From: Roseateles toxinivorans
GTDB taxonomy: Bacteria > Pseudomonadota > Gammaproteobacteria > Burkholderiales > Burkholderiaceae_C
Length of the DNA: 64,000 bases
Reading direction: 5' to 3'
NCBI RefSeq assembly: GCF_004362525.1
Contig: NZ_SNXS01000001.1
Coordinates: forward strand, 172,520 to 236,519
The position numbers and the translations under genes are program-made. The notes beneath the pieces were generated by a model, which worked only from the letters and a program-made list of their open reading frames with translations, was not told where the DNA came from and made no database searches. This document shows positions 44,602 to 52,537 of this stretch, piece by piece (position 1 is the stretch's first letter; the number at the start of each line of letters is the position of its first letter).

Positions 44602-45639
44602 TCAGTGGGTGAGTGTGGGCGGCTGTAGCCGCAGGGGGCGCACCCCCACGTCATGTCCGCTGTTGTGGGTCAGCCGGGAGGGCGCATTACCGTTCAGTGG
44701 AACGGCATACAGCTGGGCATTGCCGTCGCGCAGACTGACGAAGTAGATGGCGCTGCCGTCGGCCGCCCAGGCGGGATAGTTGTCCTCGTCCGGGTGGTGG
44801 GTGAGGTTGACGACGCTGCTGCCATCCGCATTCATCACATAGATGTCGCCCCGGGCCATCTCGGTGCGTGTGCCTTCACGGCTGGAGACGAAGGCAATGC
44901 GCCGGCCGTCCGGCGCCCAGATGGGAAACGCGTTCGTGTAGGCGTTGTCGGTGAGCTTGGCCGGCTGCGTGCCGTCCACATTGACGACTTGCACGTTCAT
45001 CGCCGGTGACTTGGCCTCCACATAGGCCAGACGACGGCTGTCCGGCGACCAGGACGGAAAGCTCTTGCCACCCTTGGACAGTGCGCTGGTCAGATCTCTG
45101 GGTTTGCCTCCGGCGGCGGGCATGAGATGGATCTCCGACCCGCCCTTTTCGCTGAAGGCCACGAAGGCGAGCCAGCGCCCATCGGGCGAGGGCACCGGGG
45201 GGCCCTTGTCGCCGTCGCCCGTGGTGAGCGGTGTGACGTCCGCGCCATCGGCTTGCATGGCATAGAAATTGGCCCAGCCACTGCGCAGCGAGCGAAACAC
45301 GATGCGGCCGTCCGGCAACCAGACCGGCGCATTGTCGGCCTGGTCATTGACGGTCAGGCGCGTGGCCCGGCTGCCGTCGGCCTGCATCACATAGACCTCG
45401 GCGTTGCCATCGCGGTAGGAGGTGAAAACGATGCGCTTGCCGTCCGGTGACCAGGCGGGCTCGGTGTTCTCGGCCGGGCCACGGGTAAGCGCATGTTCGC
45501 CCGAACCGTCGGCATTCATGACGTGGATTTGCGCGTTGCCGCCGCGGTTGGACACAAAGAGCAGCGGTTGCGCCGGCGCGGCGATGGTGCTGCCTATCGA
45601 GGCGCAGAGCAGGGCCAAGGCAAGCAAGGTCTTGGTCAT
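44602..45639 (-). CDS. TolB-like PD40 beta-propeller periplasmic protein
   Basis: 345 residues. A signal peptide (about 1-20) is followed by six or seven PD40 blades with the TolB-type repeat, e.g. AWSPDGKRIVFTSYRDGNAEVYVMQADGS, SPDGRWLAFVAFSEKGG, WAPDGRRIAFVSSREGT and WAADGSAIYFVSLRDGNAQLY. The Tol-partner N-terminal domain of true TolB is absent and no tol/pal genes are near, so it is not TolB itself. It probably forms a periplasmic or secreted interaction platform. It is 27 nt upstream of the dockerin protein gene. Confidence 0.9.
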   Translation of the reverse strand: MTKTLLALALLCASIGSTIAAPAQPLLFVSNRGGNAQIHVMNADGSGEHALTRGPAENTEPAWSPDGKRIVFTSYRDGNAEVYVMQADGSRATRLTVNDQADNAPVWLPDGRIVFRSLRSGWANFYAMQADGADVTPLTTGDGDKGPPVPSPDGRWLAFVAFSEKGGSEIHLMPAAGGKPRDLTSALSKGGKSFPSWSPDSRRLAYVEAKSPAMNVQVVNVDGTQPAKLTDNAYTNAFPIWAPDGRRIAFVSSREGTRTEMARGDIYVMNADGSSVVNLTHHPDEDNYPAWAADGSAIYFVSLRDGNAQLYAVPLNGNAPSRLTHNSGHDVGVRPLRLQPPTLTH

Positions 45640-45649
45640 GGCAGGCCCT

Positions 45650-45979
45650 TCAGCGCATGAAGCCCAAGCGGCCGCTGCCAATCAGCTGACCCGCCGCATC
45701 GAACACCTCAACGCCGTAACCGCCGGTGATGCTCAGCGTGTACTCGAACTTGAGCTTGCCCTGGGCATCGGCCACGGTCTGGTGAACGGTGACGCCACCC
45801 CCGGGGTGCTTGATGCGCAGGGTGACCGGCGCACTGGCACCGAGATTTCCTCCATTGATGACCAGTCGCTGATCAGAACTCGGCGTTGATGGCACCGAGA
45901 CCCACTTGTCGGCGGCAAAACTTGCGCTTGTCAGACCGATGCCAAGGGCGAGAAGCAGGGGCTTGATGAGTCTGGTCAT
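45650..45979 (-). CDS. Small exported beta-rich protein
   Basis: 109 residues. Signal peptide MTRLIKPLLLALGIGLTSAS with cleavage near FAA, then a single beta-sandwich-like domain (RLVINGGNLGASAPVTLRIK, GKLKFEYTLSITGGYGVEVFD) ending GSGRLGFMR. No lipobox or catalytic motif. CCGGAG precedes the ATG at 45979. It is the first gene of the exported four-gene run; the TolB-like gene starts 10 nt after it. A 268-nt region upstream (45980-46247) must hold the promoter, where a 7-bp inverted repeat (45997-46025) is the only thing I noticed. Confidence 0.75.
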   Translation of the reverse strand: MTRLIKPLLLALGIGLTSASFAADKWVSVPSTPSSDQRLVINGGNLGASAPVTLRIKHPGGGVTVHQTVADAQGKLKFEYTLSITGGYGVEVFDAAGQLIGSGRLGFMR

Positions 45980-46247
45980 GGGTGCTCCGGAGGGTGGACT
46001 GCATATTGGCGTTGCCTTTGCAGTCATGCTCCCCCCGGGCCCGCGGGCCGTCGTTGCGCGTGGTCAATGACGGTCGGATCAACGCTCCCCCAAGAGCTAG
46101 GGGTTACGTTGGATAGAGTTCTTGCTCCGGGTGGCGTGCGCCCGTCGTCGCGGCCGGGCGCCCCGCTGCAGGCGGTGCATTGCCGCCTAGTTGGCGCGTG
46201 CAGCGCCTGTTGGATCGATGCTGTGACGGGGCCGGCCCCGTCGGCCC

Positions 46248-46769
46248 TCAGTGCACTTGCTGGCTGGGGGGCTGCATGCTCAGCAGGCTGAACACCGGCT
46301 CGCCGACGCTGCCGCTGCCCACTTCTTCCTCGGTGGCGGCGCGCACGGCCACGACCTTCAGATGCATGCGCAGCGCGATACCGGCCAGCGGGTGGTTGCC
46401 GTCCAGCACCACATGCTCGGGATAGACCTCGGTCACCGTGTACAGGGTACTTGCGGGCATGTCAGGCGTGACGGCGCCCTCGGGCAGGCCGTCGAGCTGC
46501 ATGCCTGCCGACAACTCCTCGGGGAACAGGCTACGCGCCTCGAAGCAGACCAGGCTCGAGTCGTAGTCACCAAAGGCGTGCTCGGGCTCCAGATGCAGGC
46601 TGGCCTCGAAGCCGGCCTCCTTGCCGGCTATGGCTTCCTCGACCTTTGCCAGCAGGTCATTGCCGCCGTAGAAGAACTCCATCGGCTCGGCCAGCTCGTC
46701 GATCAGCTGACCTTGGGCATCATCTAGTCGCCAGCTCAGGGAGACGACACAGGGGTTGGAAATTTGCAT
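46248..46769 (-). CDS. FKBP-type peptidyl-prolyl isomerase, SlyD-like
   Basis: About 173 residues. ISNPCVVSLSWRLDDAQGQLID is the first FKBP strand pair, EFFYGGNDLLAKVEEAIAGKEAG the central helix, and a SlyD-type insert-in-flap domain follows (EHAFGDYDSSLVCFEARSLF). The C-terminus ends DGNHPLAGIALRMHLKVVAV plus a Glu/Ser tail without the His-rich metal tail. It would catalyse prolyl isomerisation and act as a chaperone. ATG at 46769 chosen; one at 46778 is also in frame. A 267-bp repeat element lies 21 nt upstream, where its promoter should be. Confidence 0.88.
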   Translation of the reverse strand: MQISNPCVVSLSWRLDDAQGQLIDELAEPMEFFYGGNDLLAKVEEAIAGKEAGFEASLHLEPEHAFGDYDSSLVCFEARSLFPEELSAGMQLDGLPEGAVTPDMPASTLYTVTEVYPEHVVLDGNHPLAGIALRMHLKVVAVRAATEEEVGSGSVGEPVFSLLSMQPPSQQVH

Positions 46770-46790
46770 GGGCGGCATGATCGCACAGTA

Positions 46791-47057
46791 GGAGGCTGGC
46801 GGGCTTGGGGATGGGTTCGCGCCGAAGCGAGTTGTCCGGCCAGACTAGGCGCCGGAGCCGCCGTGGGATGGCCCCCACAAGGCTTCGGCAACAACGAATG
46901 GCCGGGCAACCCGCTTCGGCCCTTCGGGTTGGGTCGCTTTGGGGGCACATGCGTCGTTGCAAATGCGCGCCGGGTGTACAACCCGGCTGTGCTTTGCGCC
47001 TAGCTTGCTCCCCCAAGGCGACCCAACGCGAATCCATCCCCAAGCCCGCCAGCCTCC
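46791..47057. repeat. 267-bp inverted-terminal-repeat element, copy 1
   Basis: Ends carry 31-bp terminal inverted repeats (46791-46821 and 47027-47057) differing at one base. Inside, a second hairpin pairs the GTTGGGTCGCTTTGGGGG segment near 46929 with CCCCCAAGGCGACCCAAC near 47010. A 52-nt core (46952-47003) is identical, in reverse complement, to the core of copy 2 at 52317-52368, and contains GCCGGGT/ACCCGGC hairpin arms. No protein frame makes sense. It fills the space between divergent slyD-like and roxA-like genes. It is a MITE-like or structured-RNA-like element. Confidence 0.85.
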
Positions 47058-47132
47058 TTGGTTTCACCATTTGGTATGCCCGGTTGCCAGACGTCAAGCC
47101 CGGGGATGACCGCTGCAAGCACAATGCGGGGC

Positions 47133-48248
47133 ATGGATATCAACGCACCCACCGCACTGCTGGCCGGCCTCTCGCCCGCCGCCTTCATGCAAAAGCACTG
47201 GCAGAAGAAGCCGCTGCTGGTCCGCCAGGCCCTGCCCGGCATTTCGCCACCGGCCACCCGCGCCGAGCTGGCCCGCCTGGCCGCCAGCGAGGACGTCGAG
47301 TCCCGCCTGGTCAGCGCCTTCGGCGGCCAATGGGCCATGCGCCAGGGGCCCATTCCGAAGCTGCCGCCGTTTTCCAAGGCCGGCTGGACCCTGCTGGTGC
47401 AGGGCCTGGAGCAGCATGTGCCGGCGGCCTACGAGTTGCTGAGCCGCTTCCGCTTCGTGCCCGAGGCGCGGCTGGACGATTTGATGATCTCCTATGCCAC
47501 CGACGGCGGTGGCGTAGGCCCGCATTTCGATTCCTACGATGTGTTTCTGATCCAGGTCCAGGGCCAGCGGCGCTGGCGCATCGGCCGCCAGCCCGGCGCC
47601 GTGCTGCGCGACGATGTGCCGCTGAAGATCATTGCCAACTTCGAGCCCGAGCAGGAGTTCGTGCTCGAGCCGGGCGACATGCTCTATCTCCCGCCCGGCT
47701 GGGCCCATGACGGCGTGGCCATCGGCGAATGCATGACCTGCTCGGTCGGCTTTCGTACGCCTTGGCGTGCCGAGCTGGCGCGCGAACTGCTGCAGCGCCT
47801 GATGGACGATGAGGACGAACCGCGCAGCAACCGCATCTACACCGACCCCAAGGAGCCGGCTACGCTGACCCCCGGCCTGGTGCCCGAGGCCCTGCTGGCC
47901 TTCGCCCGCGATGCGGCGCAGCGAGCGCTGGACGAGCCGCTGGCGCTGGAGCGGGCCCTGGGCGAGGCGCTGACCGAGCCCAAGCCCCGCGTCTGGTTCG
48001 ACCCCGGCCAGCCCCTGGCCGAAGGTCAGGGCGCGTGCCTGGACCGTCGCACACGGATGATGTACGACAAGGCCCATGTCTTCATCAACGGCGAGTCTTA
48101 CCGCGCCGCAGGCAAGGACGCGCAGCTGATGCGCCGTCTGGCCGATGCGCGGTGCCTGTCGGCGGCCGACTTGGCGCGCCTGTCGGAAGGCGCGCTTGAT
48201 CTGTTGCAGCAATGGGCCGAGGATGGTTGGGTACGCATTGCCGTCTAG
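47133..48248 (+). CDS. roxA: JmjC-type ribosomal oxygenase (RoxA/YcfD-like)
   Basis: 371 residues. A cupin/JmjC Fe(II)/2-oxoglutarate oxygenase with ligands His131-x-Asp133 (GPHFDSYDVF) and His192 (GWAHDG), followed by a dimerisation region and a C-terminal winged-helix-like domain. LSPAAFMQKHWQKKPLLVRQ near the start is typical of YcfD, which hydroxylates an Arg of ribosomal protein L16. The start ATG at 47133 follows GCGGGG. The promoter is likely between 47058 and 47132, just outside the repeat element, or within it. Confidence 0.9.
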   Translation: MDINAPTALLAGLSPAAFMQKHWQKKPLLVRQALPGISPPATRAELARLAASEDVESRLVSAFGGQWAMRQGPIPKLPPFSKAGWTLLVQGLEQHVPAAYELLSRFRFVPEARLDDLMISYATDGGGVGPHFDSYDVFLIQVQGQRRWRIGRQPGAVLRDDVPLKIIANFEPEQEFVLEPGDMLYLPPGWAHDGVAIGECMTCSVGFRTPWRAELARELLQRLMDDEDEPRSNRIYTDPKEPATLTPGLVPEALLAFARDAAQRALDEPLALERALGEALTEPKPRVWFDPGQPLAEGQGACLDRRTRMMYDKAHVFINGESYRAAGKDAQLMRRLADARCLSAADLARLSEGALDLLQQWAEDGWVRIAV

Positions 48249-48302
48249 AGACAAAACCCTAGAAACTGCCCTTTGCCCATGACGGTAACCACAGGAGCCG
48301 CT

Positions 48303-48800
48303 ATGCCAGAACCCAGCCACCGCATCTTCACCACCCGCAGTGACTTCATCGAGGCCCTGCGTCAGGGCCTTGAGCTGGCCGCCGAGAAGGGCTGCCGCGA
48401 GATGTGGTGGTGCGACAGCGACTACGCTGATTGGCCACTCAGCGAGCCCGCCGTGCTGGATGCGCTGACGCGCTGGTGTCTGCCGCACCGTCGGCTGGTG
48501 ATGGTGGCCCAGACCTATGACGAGGTGCGTCATTCGCACAGCCGTTTCGTGCAATGGCGCACCCGTTTCAGCCATGTGCTGGACGCCCGCCAGTACGGTG
48601 AGGACGGGGACGAAACCCAGGAGGTCTTGCCCACGCTGATGCTGGCGCCCACGGTGGTGACGGTGCGCTTGTTCGACAAGCAGGTGTGGCGCGGCAGCGT
48701 GTCCTACGAAAGGGCCGACGAGATCCGGGCCAGGGATCTGGTTGACGCAATTGCGCAACGATCGACCCCATCATTTGCCAGCACGACCTTGGGCCTCTGA
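48303..48800 (+). CDS. Conserved hypothetical protein (Burkholderiales type)
   Basis: 165 residues: TTRSDFIEALRQGLELAAEK, EMWWCDSDYADWPLSEPAVL, then HRRLVMVAQTYDEVRHSHSR. Mixed alpha/beta, soluble, rich in Trp and Arg, with no signal peptide. I know similar proteins beside this oxygenase in Burkholderiales but no function is established. It starts 54 nt after the oxygenase with CAGGAG upstream, so it is probably co-transcribed. Confidence 0.75.
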   Translation: MPEPSHRIFTTRSDFIEALRQGLELAAEKGCREMWWCDSDYADWPLSEPAVLDALTRWCLPHRRLVMVAQTYDEVRHSHSRFVQWRTRFSHVLDARQYGEDGDETQEVLPTLMLAPTVVTVRLFDKQVWRGSVSYERADEIRARDLVDAIAQRSTPSFASTTLGL

Positions 48801-48908
48801 CGCTCAGGGTTTGCCTCAGGCTACAATCCGAGGCTAGGCAATAGAAACGCTCGAGCTTTCTATCGTCTTGAAAAGCATGTTGGGGCTCTGCGGTTCGGAG
48901 GGACCCCT

Positions 48909-48924
48909 CAATTACCGGTAATTG
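48909..48924. promoter_or_regulatory. Perfect 16-bp palindrome before small lipoprotein gene
   Basis: CAATTACCGGTAATTG is a perfect inverted repeat 27 nt before the ATG at 48952. A possible promoter (TTGCCT then TACAAT, about 48811-48827) lies some 80 nt upstream of it. The AT-rich arms and dyad suggest an operator, but its protein is unknown. Confidence 0.4.
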
Positions 48925-48951
48925 TTTGAATCTAATAGATTGAGGACGAGT

Positions 48952-49161
48952 ATGAAAAAGTCGATTCTGATGGCATCCCTGATCGCTGTTGTTGCCCTGG
49001 CCGCCTGCGGCAAGAAGGAAGAAGTCGCCGCTCCTGCGCCGGCTCCGGCTCCGATGGCTGCTGCCGCTTCCGAAATGGCTGGTGCCGCTTCCGAAATGGC
49101 CGGTGCTGCCTCCGCTGTTGCCGGTGCTGCTTCCGAAATGGCTGCCGCTGCCAGCAAGTAA
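48952..49161 (+). CDS. Small Ala-rich lipoprotein
   Basis: 69 residues. Signal sequence MKKSILMASLIAVVALAACG with lipobox LAAC, then KKEEVAAPAPAPAP and heptad-like repeats AASEMAGAASEMAGAASAV ending AAASK. It resembles Lpp-like or Ala-rich coiled-coil envelope lipoproteins but is not Lpp by sequence. The start is preceded by GAGGACGAG. Followed by a strong bidirectional terminator. Confidence 0.82.
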   Translation: MKKSILMASLIAVVALAACGKKEEVAAPAPAPAPMAAAASEMAGAASEMAGAASAVAGAASEMAAAASK

Positions 49162-49180
49162 TCGGATTCGCGATCACTGC

Positions 49181-49205
49181 AAAAGCCGCCCTCGGGCGGC
49201 TTTTG
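49181..49205. terminator. Bidirectional rho-independent terminator
   Basis: AAAAGCCGCC CTCG GGCGGCTTTT: a 10-bp stem with flanking A and T tracts, serving the plus-strand lipoprotein gene and the convergent minus-strand MBL hydrolase gene ending at 49225. Confidence 0.9.
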
Positions 49206-49224
49206 TCGTTTCAGGGGCTGACCC

Positions 49225-50004
49225 CTATTCGATCTGCAGCCAGTCCAGGCCCAGCTTGGGGTCGGCCACCGCCAAGCCTGCGGCAGGCAGGCCCAGCACC
49301 TTGCCCATCAGCTCGCGCACCAGCGCTGGGCGGTTGTTGCGCTCGCTCAGGTGAGCCGCCACCACGTGCTGCAGATTTGCATGCTTGCACGCCGCCAGCA
49401 GTTCGGCGGCGCTGTCATTCGATAAATGGCCATGGCTGCCGGCGATGCGCTTCTTCAGCCCGGCCGGATAGCTGGAGTGCCTGAGCATCTCCAGATCGTG
49501 GTTGAACTCCAGCAGCAGCGCGTCCAGGCCCTGCAGCAGGCCTTGCATCTGCGTGGTGATGGAGCCGGCGTCGGTGAGTATCCCGAGCTTTGATCGGCCA
49601 TCGCTGCAGATCAGCTGCAGCGGCTCCTGCGCGTCATGGGGCACCGCATAGGGCTGCAGCTCCAGATCTCCGAGTGCAATCGCCTGGCTGTCCTGGGCGA
49701 AGAAGAGCTTGCCCTTTGGCAGTTCGGGTTCATCGACCGCCCGCCAGGTGCCGCGGCTTATGAAGACCGGCACGCCATGTTTGCGCGCCAGCGTGAAGGC
49801 GCAGCCCACATGGTCGCCATGCTCGTGGGTGATGAACACGCCGTCCAGCTCGGCCGCGGTGGTGCCCGCCCACTGCAGGCGCCGCTCCAGCTCGCGCAGC
49901 GAGAAGCCGCAATCCACCAGTACCCGCGTCGTGGTGATGCCTTGCGAGGCCTCCACCAGGGTGCTGTTGCCGGTGCTGCCGCTGCCGAGATTGCGCAGGC
50001 GCAT
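49225..50004 (-). CDS. MBL fold metallo-hydrolase (YycJ/WalJ-like)
   Basis: 259 residues. The start MRLRNLGSGSTGNSTLVEA is the family hallmark. The metal motif is THEHGDHV. More ligands appear as His in SHGHLSND, Asp in ILTDAGS and AHLSERNN. Homologues are 5'-3' exonuclease-like or phosphodiesterase-like hydrolases. It lies 79 nt downstream of bamC; the order dapA-bamC-MBL is conserved in Burkholderiales. Confidence 0.92.
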   Translation of the reverse strand: MRLRNLGSGSTGNSTLVEASQGITTTRVLVDCGFSLRELERRLQWAGTTAAELDGVFITHEHGDHVGCAFTLARKHGVPVFISRGTWRAVDEPELPKGKLFFAQDSQAIALGDLELQPYAVPHDAQEPLQLICSDGRSKLGILTDAGSITTQMQGLLQGLDALLLEFNHDLEMLRHSSYPAGLKKRIAGSHGHLSNDSAAELLAACKHANLQHVVAAHLSERNNRPALVRELMGKVLGLPAAGLAVADPKLGLDWLQIE

Positions 50005-50083
50005 GGGATTTGGGTGCTTGGAAGTGAAAAGCCCGTCGAGCTGAATCAGCTGACGGGCTTGGCCTGAGGGGCAGTCGCCTGGC

Positions 50084-51256
50084 CTAGCGGAGGTCGTCCA
50101 TCATCAAGCTGATGATGCGCTTGGCAATGTCATCTGACTGCACGGCGCCCTTGTCGTCCAGCACCTGCACGGTGCTGACCTCACCCACCGACTTGACCGA
50201 GACACGGTAGCGGCCGGCGGTGGTATCCACCTTGGCGCCGAACAGCTTGGCGAAGAAGTTGGGCTCTTCCTTGCCGGCCTTGGTCGGGTCGGCATAGCGC
50301 AGGAAGTACAGGCCCTGCACGCGGTCGCGGTCTTCGATGGTGAAGCCGTTGCGGTCCAGGCTCTGGCCGACACGGCGCCAGGCGCGATCGAAGCCGTCCT
50401 TGACCTGCAGCGAGTTGGGCACATCGGCCAGCGAGCGGTTCTCGCTGAGGCCGGCGGTGGACGGGCTCGCGGCCACCGGCTTGGCCGAGCTGGCCACGGC
50501 CGTGGTGGCTTCTTCCTTGCCACCGAGCTTGAGCATCAGGCGCGACAGCATCTCGGCCTCGAGCTGCGGCTCCGACGGGCGCGCGGCCCAGCGGAAGTCA
50601 TCCTTGGCGCGGGTTGTGGCCACTTCCTGCAGGCCCTTGTGGGCGATGTAGATCTCGGTGCCCTTGGCCGTGCGTTCGACACGGGTGCGGTACATATCGC
50701 GCTCGCCGGACGAGTAGAGATTGTCCAGGATGGGGCCGAGGAAGCGACGCAGGCCGTCAGACGGGATGCGGGCGCGGTTCTCGGCCCAGTCGGTTTCCAT
50801 CACGCCTACCTGGGGCTGGTCGAGCTTGACCGTCATGCCGCGTTCCTGCCAGAAGGTGCGCAGCACGGGCCACAGCTGTTCGGGCGTCAGGCTGGTCAGA
50901 AGCCAGCGCTGGTCACCGGAGCGCTCCAGGCTGACGTCGCCGGTCTTGGCGATGGCCACATTGGCCACCAGTGCGGTGTTGCTGGCAGGCCCGGCCGCTG
51001 CGGTTTGCTGCATCGCCGAGGCGCTGACCACACCGCCCTGCACCTGGGCGCGGCCATCCTTGGCCAGCTGGGTCAGGTCGGGGGGCACGTCCAGGCCCGC
51101 GGTCTGGCGCGAGGCACTGCGGTAGTCCACCTTGCTGCTGGAGATCACGCCGTCGAAAGAGCTACATCCCGCCACGGAGGCAAGAAACAGGGCACAGGCC
51201 ACGCGCACGGTGGCGGCCTGGGTGGATTGGGGCAGGGAAGCAGTCACGCTAGACAT
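50084..51256 (-). CDS. bamC: Outer membrane assembly lipoprotein BamC
   Basis: 390 residues. Signal peptide with lipobox VAGC (about residue 31), an unstructured segment SSKVDYRSA as in BamC, then two helix-grip domains (GDQRWLLTSLTPEQLWPVLR... and DGFDRAWRRVGQSLDRNGFTIED...). It is longer than the 344-residue E. coli protein, mostly in the linker. It is a non-essential part of the BAM complex that folds outer-membrane barrels. dapA is 81 nt upstream. Start at 51256 is best by signal peptide length; longer forms to 51334 are possible. Confidence 0.93.
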   Translation of the reverse strand: MSSVTASLPQSTQAATVRVACALFLASVAGCSSFDGVISSSKVDYRSASRQTAGLDVPPDLTQLAKDGRAQVQGGVVSASAMQQTAAAGPASNTALVANVAIAKTGDVSLERSGDQRWLLTSLTPEQLWPVLRTFWQERGMTVKLDQPQVGVMETDWAENRARIPSDGLRRFLGPILDNLYSSGERDMYRTRVERTAKGTEIYIAHKGLQEVATTRAKDDFRWAARPSEPQLEAEMLSRLMLKLGGKEEATTAVASSAKPVAASPSTAGLSENRSLADVPNSLQVKDGFDRAWRRVGQSLDRNGFTIEDRDRVQGLYFLRYADPTKAGKEEPNFFAKLFGAKVDTTAGRYRVSVKSVGEVSTVQVLDDKGAVQSDDIAKRIISLMMDDLR

Positions 51257-51337
51257 CTCCGAAGATCTGGGCTCGCTGGGAGCACCGGTTGGGCGTGTGA
51301 ACAAGGAACGGGTGAGACGCGATGGGTGATGCACGGA

Positions 51338-52219
51338 TTACAGCAGGCCGGCCTCAACCATGGCCTGCTTGACGCTGGCCTGACCGGTCGCCGTCAGCTG
51401 CGTGATGGGCAGGCGCACGGTTTCGCCGCAGCGCCCCAGTTGGGCCAGGGCCCACTTGGCCGGGGCCGGGCTGGGCTCGATGAAAAGCTGCTTGTGCAGC
51501 GACAGCAACTGGAAGTGGATGCGGGTGGCTTCCTGGATGTCGCCCGCCAGGGCCGCGCGGCACAGATTGCGCATCGCCCGCGGCGCCACATTGGCGGTGA
51601 CGCTGACATTGCCATGGCCGCCCAGCAGCATCAGCGCGATGGCCGTGCCGTCGTCGCCGGAGTAGATCGAGAAGCCCTTGGGTGCGTGCTTGATCAGCCA
51701 GGCCGCGCGCTCGATGCTGCCGCTGGCCTCCTTGACGCCGATCACGCCGGGCAGGGTGGCGCAGCGCAGGGTGGTGTCCACCTGCATATCGGCCACCGTG
51801 CGGCCGGGCACGTTGTACAGCACCATCGGGATGTCAACCGCTTCGGCTATCGCCTTGAAGTGCTGGTAGATGCCTTCCTGCGAGGGCTTGTTGTAGTAGG
51901 GCACGACGCTCAGGGTGCAGTCGGCGCCTATCTTTTTGGCGTATTCCGAGTGCTCGATGGCCTCGCGCGTCGAATTGGCGCCGGTGCCGGCCATGATGGG
52001 GATGCGACCCGCGGCATGCTCGACGGCGACGCGGATGATTTCCCAGTGCTCTTCCACCGACACGGTGGGCGATTCGCCGGTGGTGCCGACAACGCCAACG
52101 CAATCCGTGCCTTCGGCAATATGCCAATCAATCAAGCGACGCAGGCCGGGGTAATCGACGCTGCCGTCTTCAAGCATCGGCGTGACCAGGGCCACGATGC
52201 TGCCAACAATGGGTGTCAT
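51338..52219 (-). CDS. dapA: 4-hydroxy-tetrahydrodipicolinate synthase
   Basis: 293 residues, a DapA TIM barrel. Schiff-base Lys163 (GVKEASG), Tyr135 (VLYNVPGRT), and Thr46-Thr47 (GTTGES) with Tyr109 (VPYYNKP) are visible. It condenses pyruvate and aspartate semialdehyde in lysine and diaminopimelate synthesis. The start [11 protein letters not shown] is the usual one and has GAGGAA upstream; the open frame beyond it runs into the 267-bp repeat and is not coding. No lysine riboswitch was recognised in the 40 nt before it. Confidence 0.97.
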   Translation of the reverse strand: MTPIVGSIVALVTPMLEDGSVDYPGLRRLIDWHIAEGTDCVGVVGTTGESPTVSVEEHWEIIRVAVEHAAGRIPIMAGTGANSTREAIEHSEYAKKIGADCTLSVVPYYNKPSQEGIYQHFKAIAEAVDIPMVLYNVPGRTVADMQVDTTLRCATLPGVIGVKEASGSIERAAWLIKHAPKGFSIYSGDDGTAIALMLLGGHGNVSVTANVAPRAMRNLCRAALAGDIQEATRIHFQLLSLHKQLFIEPSPAPAKWALAQLGRCGETVRLPITQLTATGQASVKQAMVEAGLL

Positions 52220-52262
52220 GACAATTCCTCGCAATCCTCTGATTCTACCCAGGAGCCGGGGA

Positions 52263-52529
52263 GGAGCCTGTCGGGCTTGGGGTCGGGCCCGCGTTGAGCC
52301 TTCAAGGGGGTGCAGTCTAGGCGCAAAGCACAGCCGGGTTGTACACCCGGCGCGCATTTGCAACGACGGATGCGCCCCCTTGAAGGCTCAACCCGAAGGG
52401 CCGGGACGATTTGCGGCGCCATACGTCGTTACCGGCTCGTTGTGGGGGGCCATCCCGCGCCTCGCCGACGCCTAGTCTGGCACCGCAACTCATCCCGGCG
52501 CGGGCCCGACCCCAAGCGCGACAGGCTCC
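52263..52529. repeat. 267-bp inverted-terminal-repeat element, copy 2
   Basis: Same length as copy 1 but inverted. 31-bp terminal inverted repeats at 52263-52293 and 52499-52529 differ at one base. The 52-nt core at 52317-52368 is identical to the reverse complement of 46952-47003. An inner hairpin pairs GTTGAGCCTTCAAGGGGG (near 52293) with CCCCCTTGAAGGCTCAAC (near 52375). It lies between the dapA start and the end of the methyltransferase gene, starting 44 nt upstream of dapA. No TSD could be seen. Confidence 0.85.
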
Positions 52530-52537
52530 TTGCCCCG

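Noticed and set aside
44602-45639. Naming the PD40 propeller gene tolB
   Set aside because: No N-terminal Tol domain and no tolQRA or pal nearby; the propeller repeat alone is not enough.
46805-47710. Plus-strand open frame crossing the 267-bp element into the oxygenase gene
   Set aside because: Its first part is translation of the palindromic element and its second part is out of frame with the oxygenase.
51338-52363. Longer dapA start reading into the 267-bp repeat
   Set aside because: Homologues start at MTPIVGS and the extra codons are repeat sequence.
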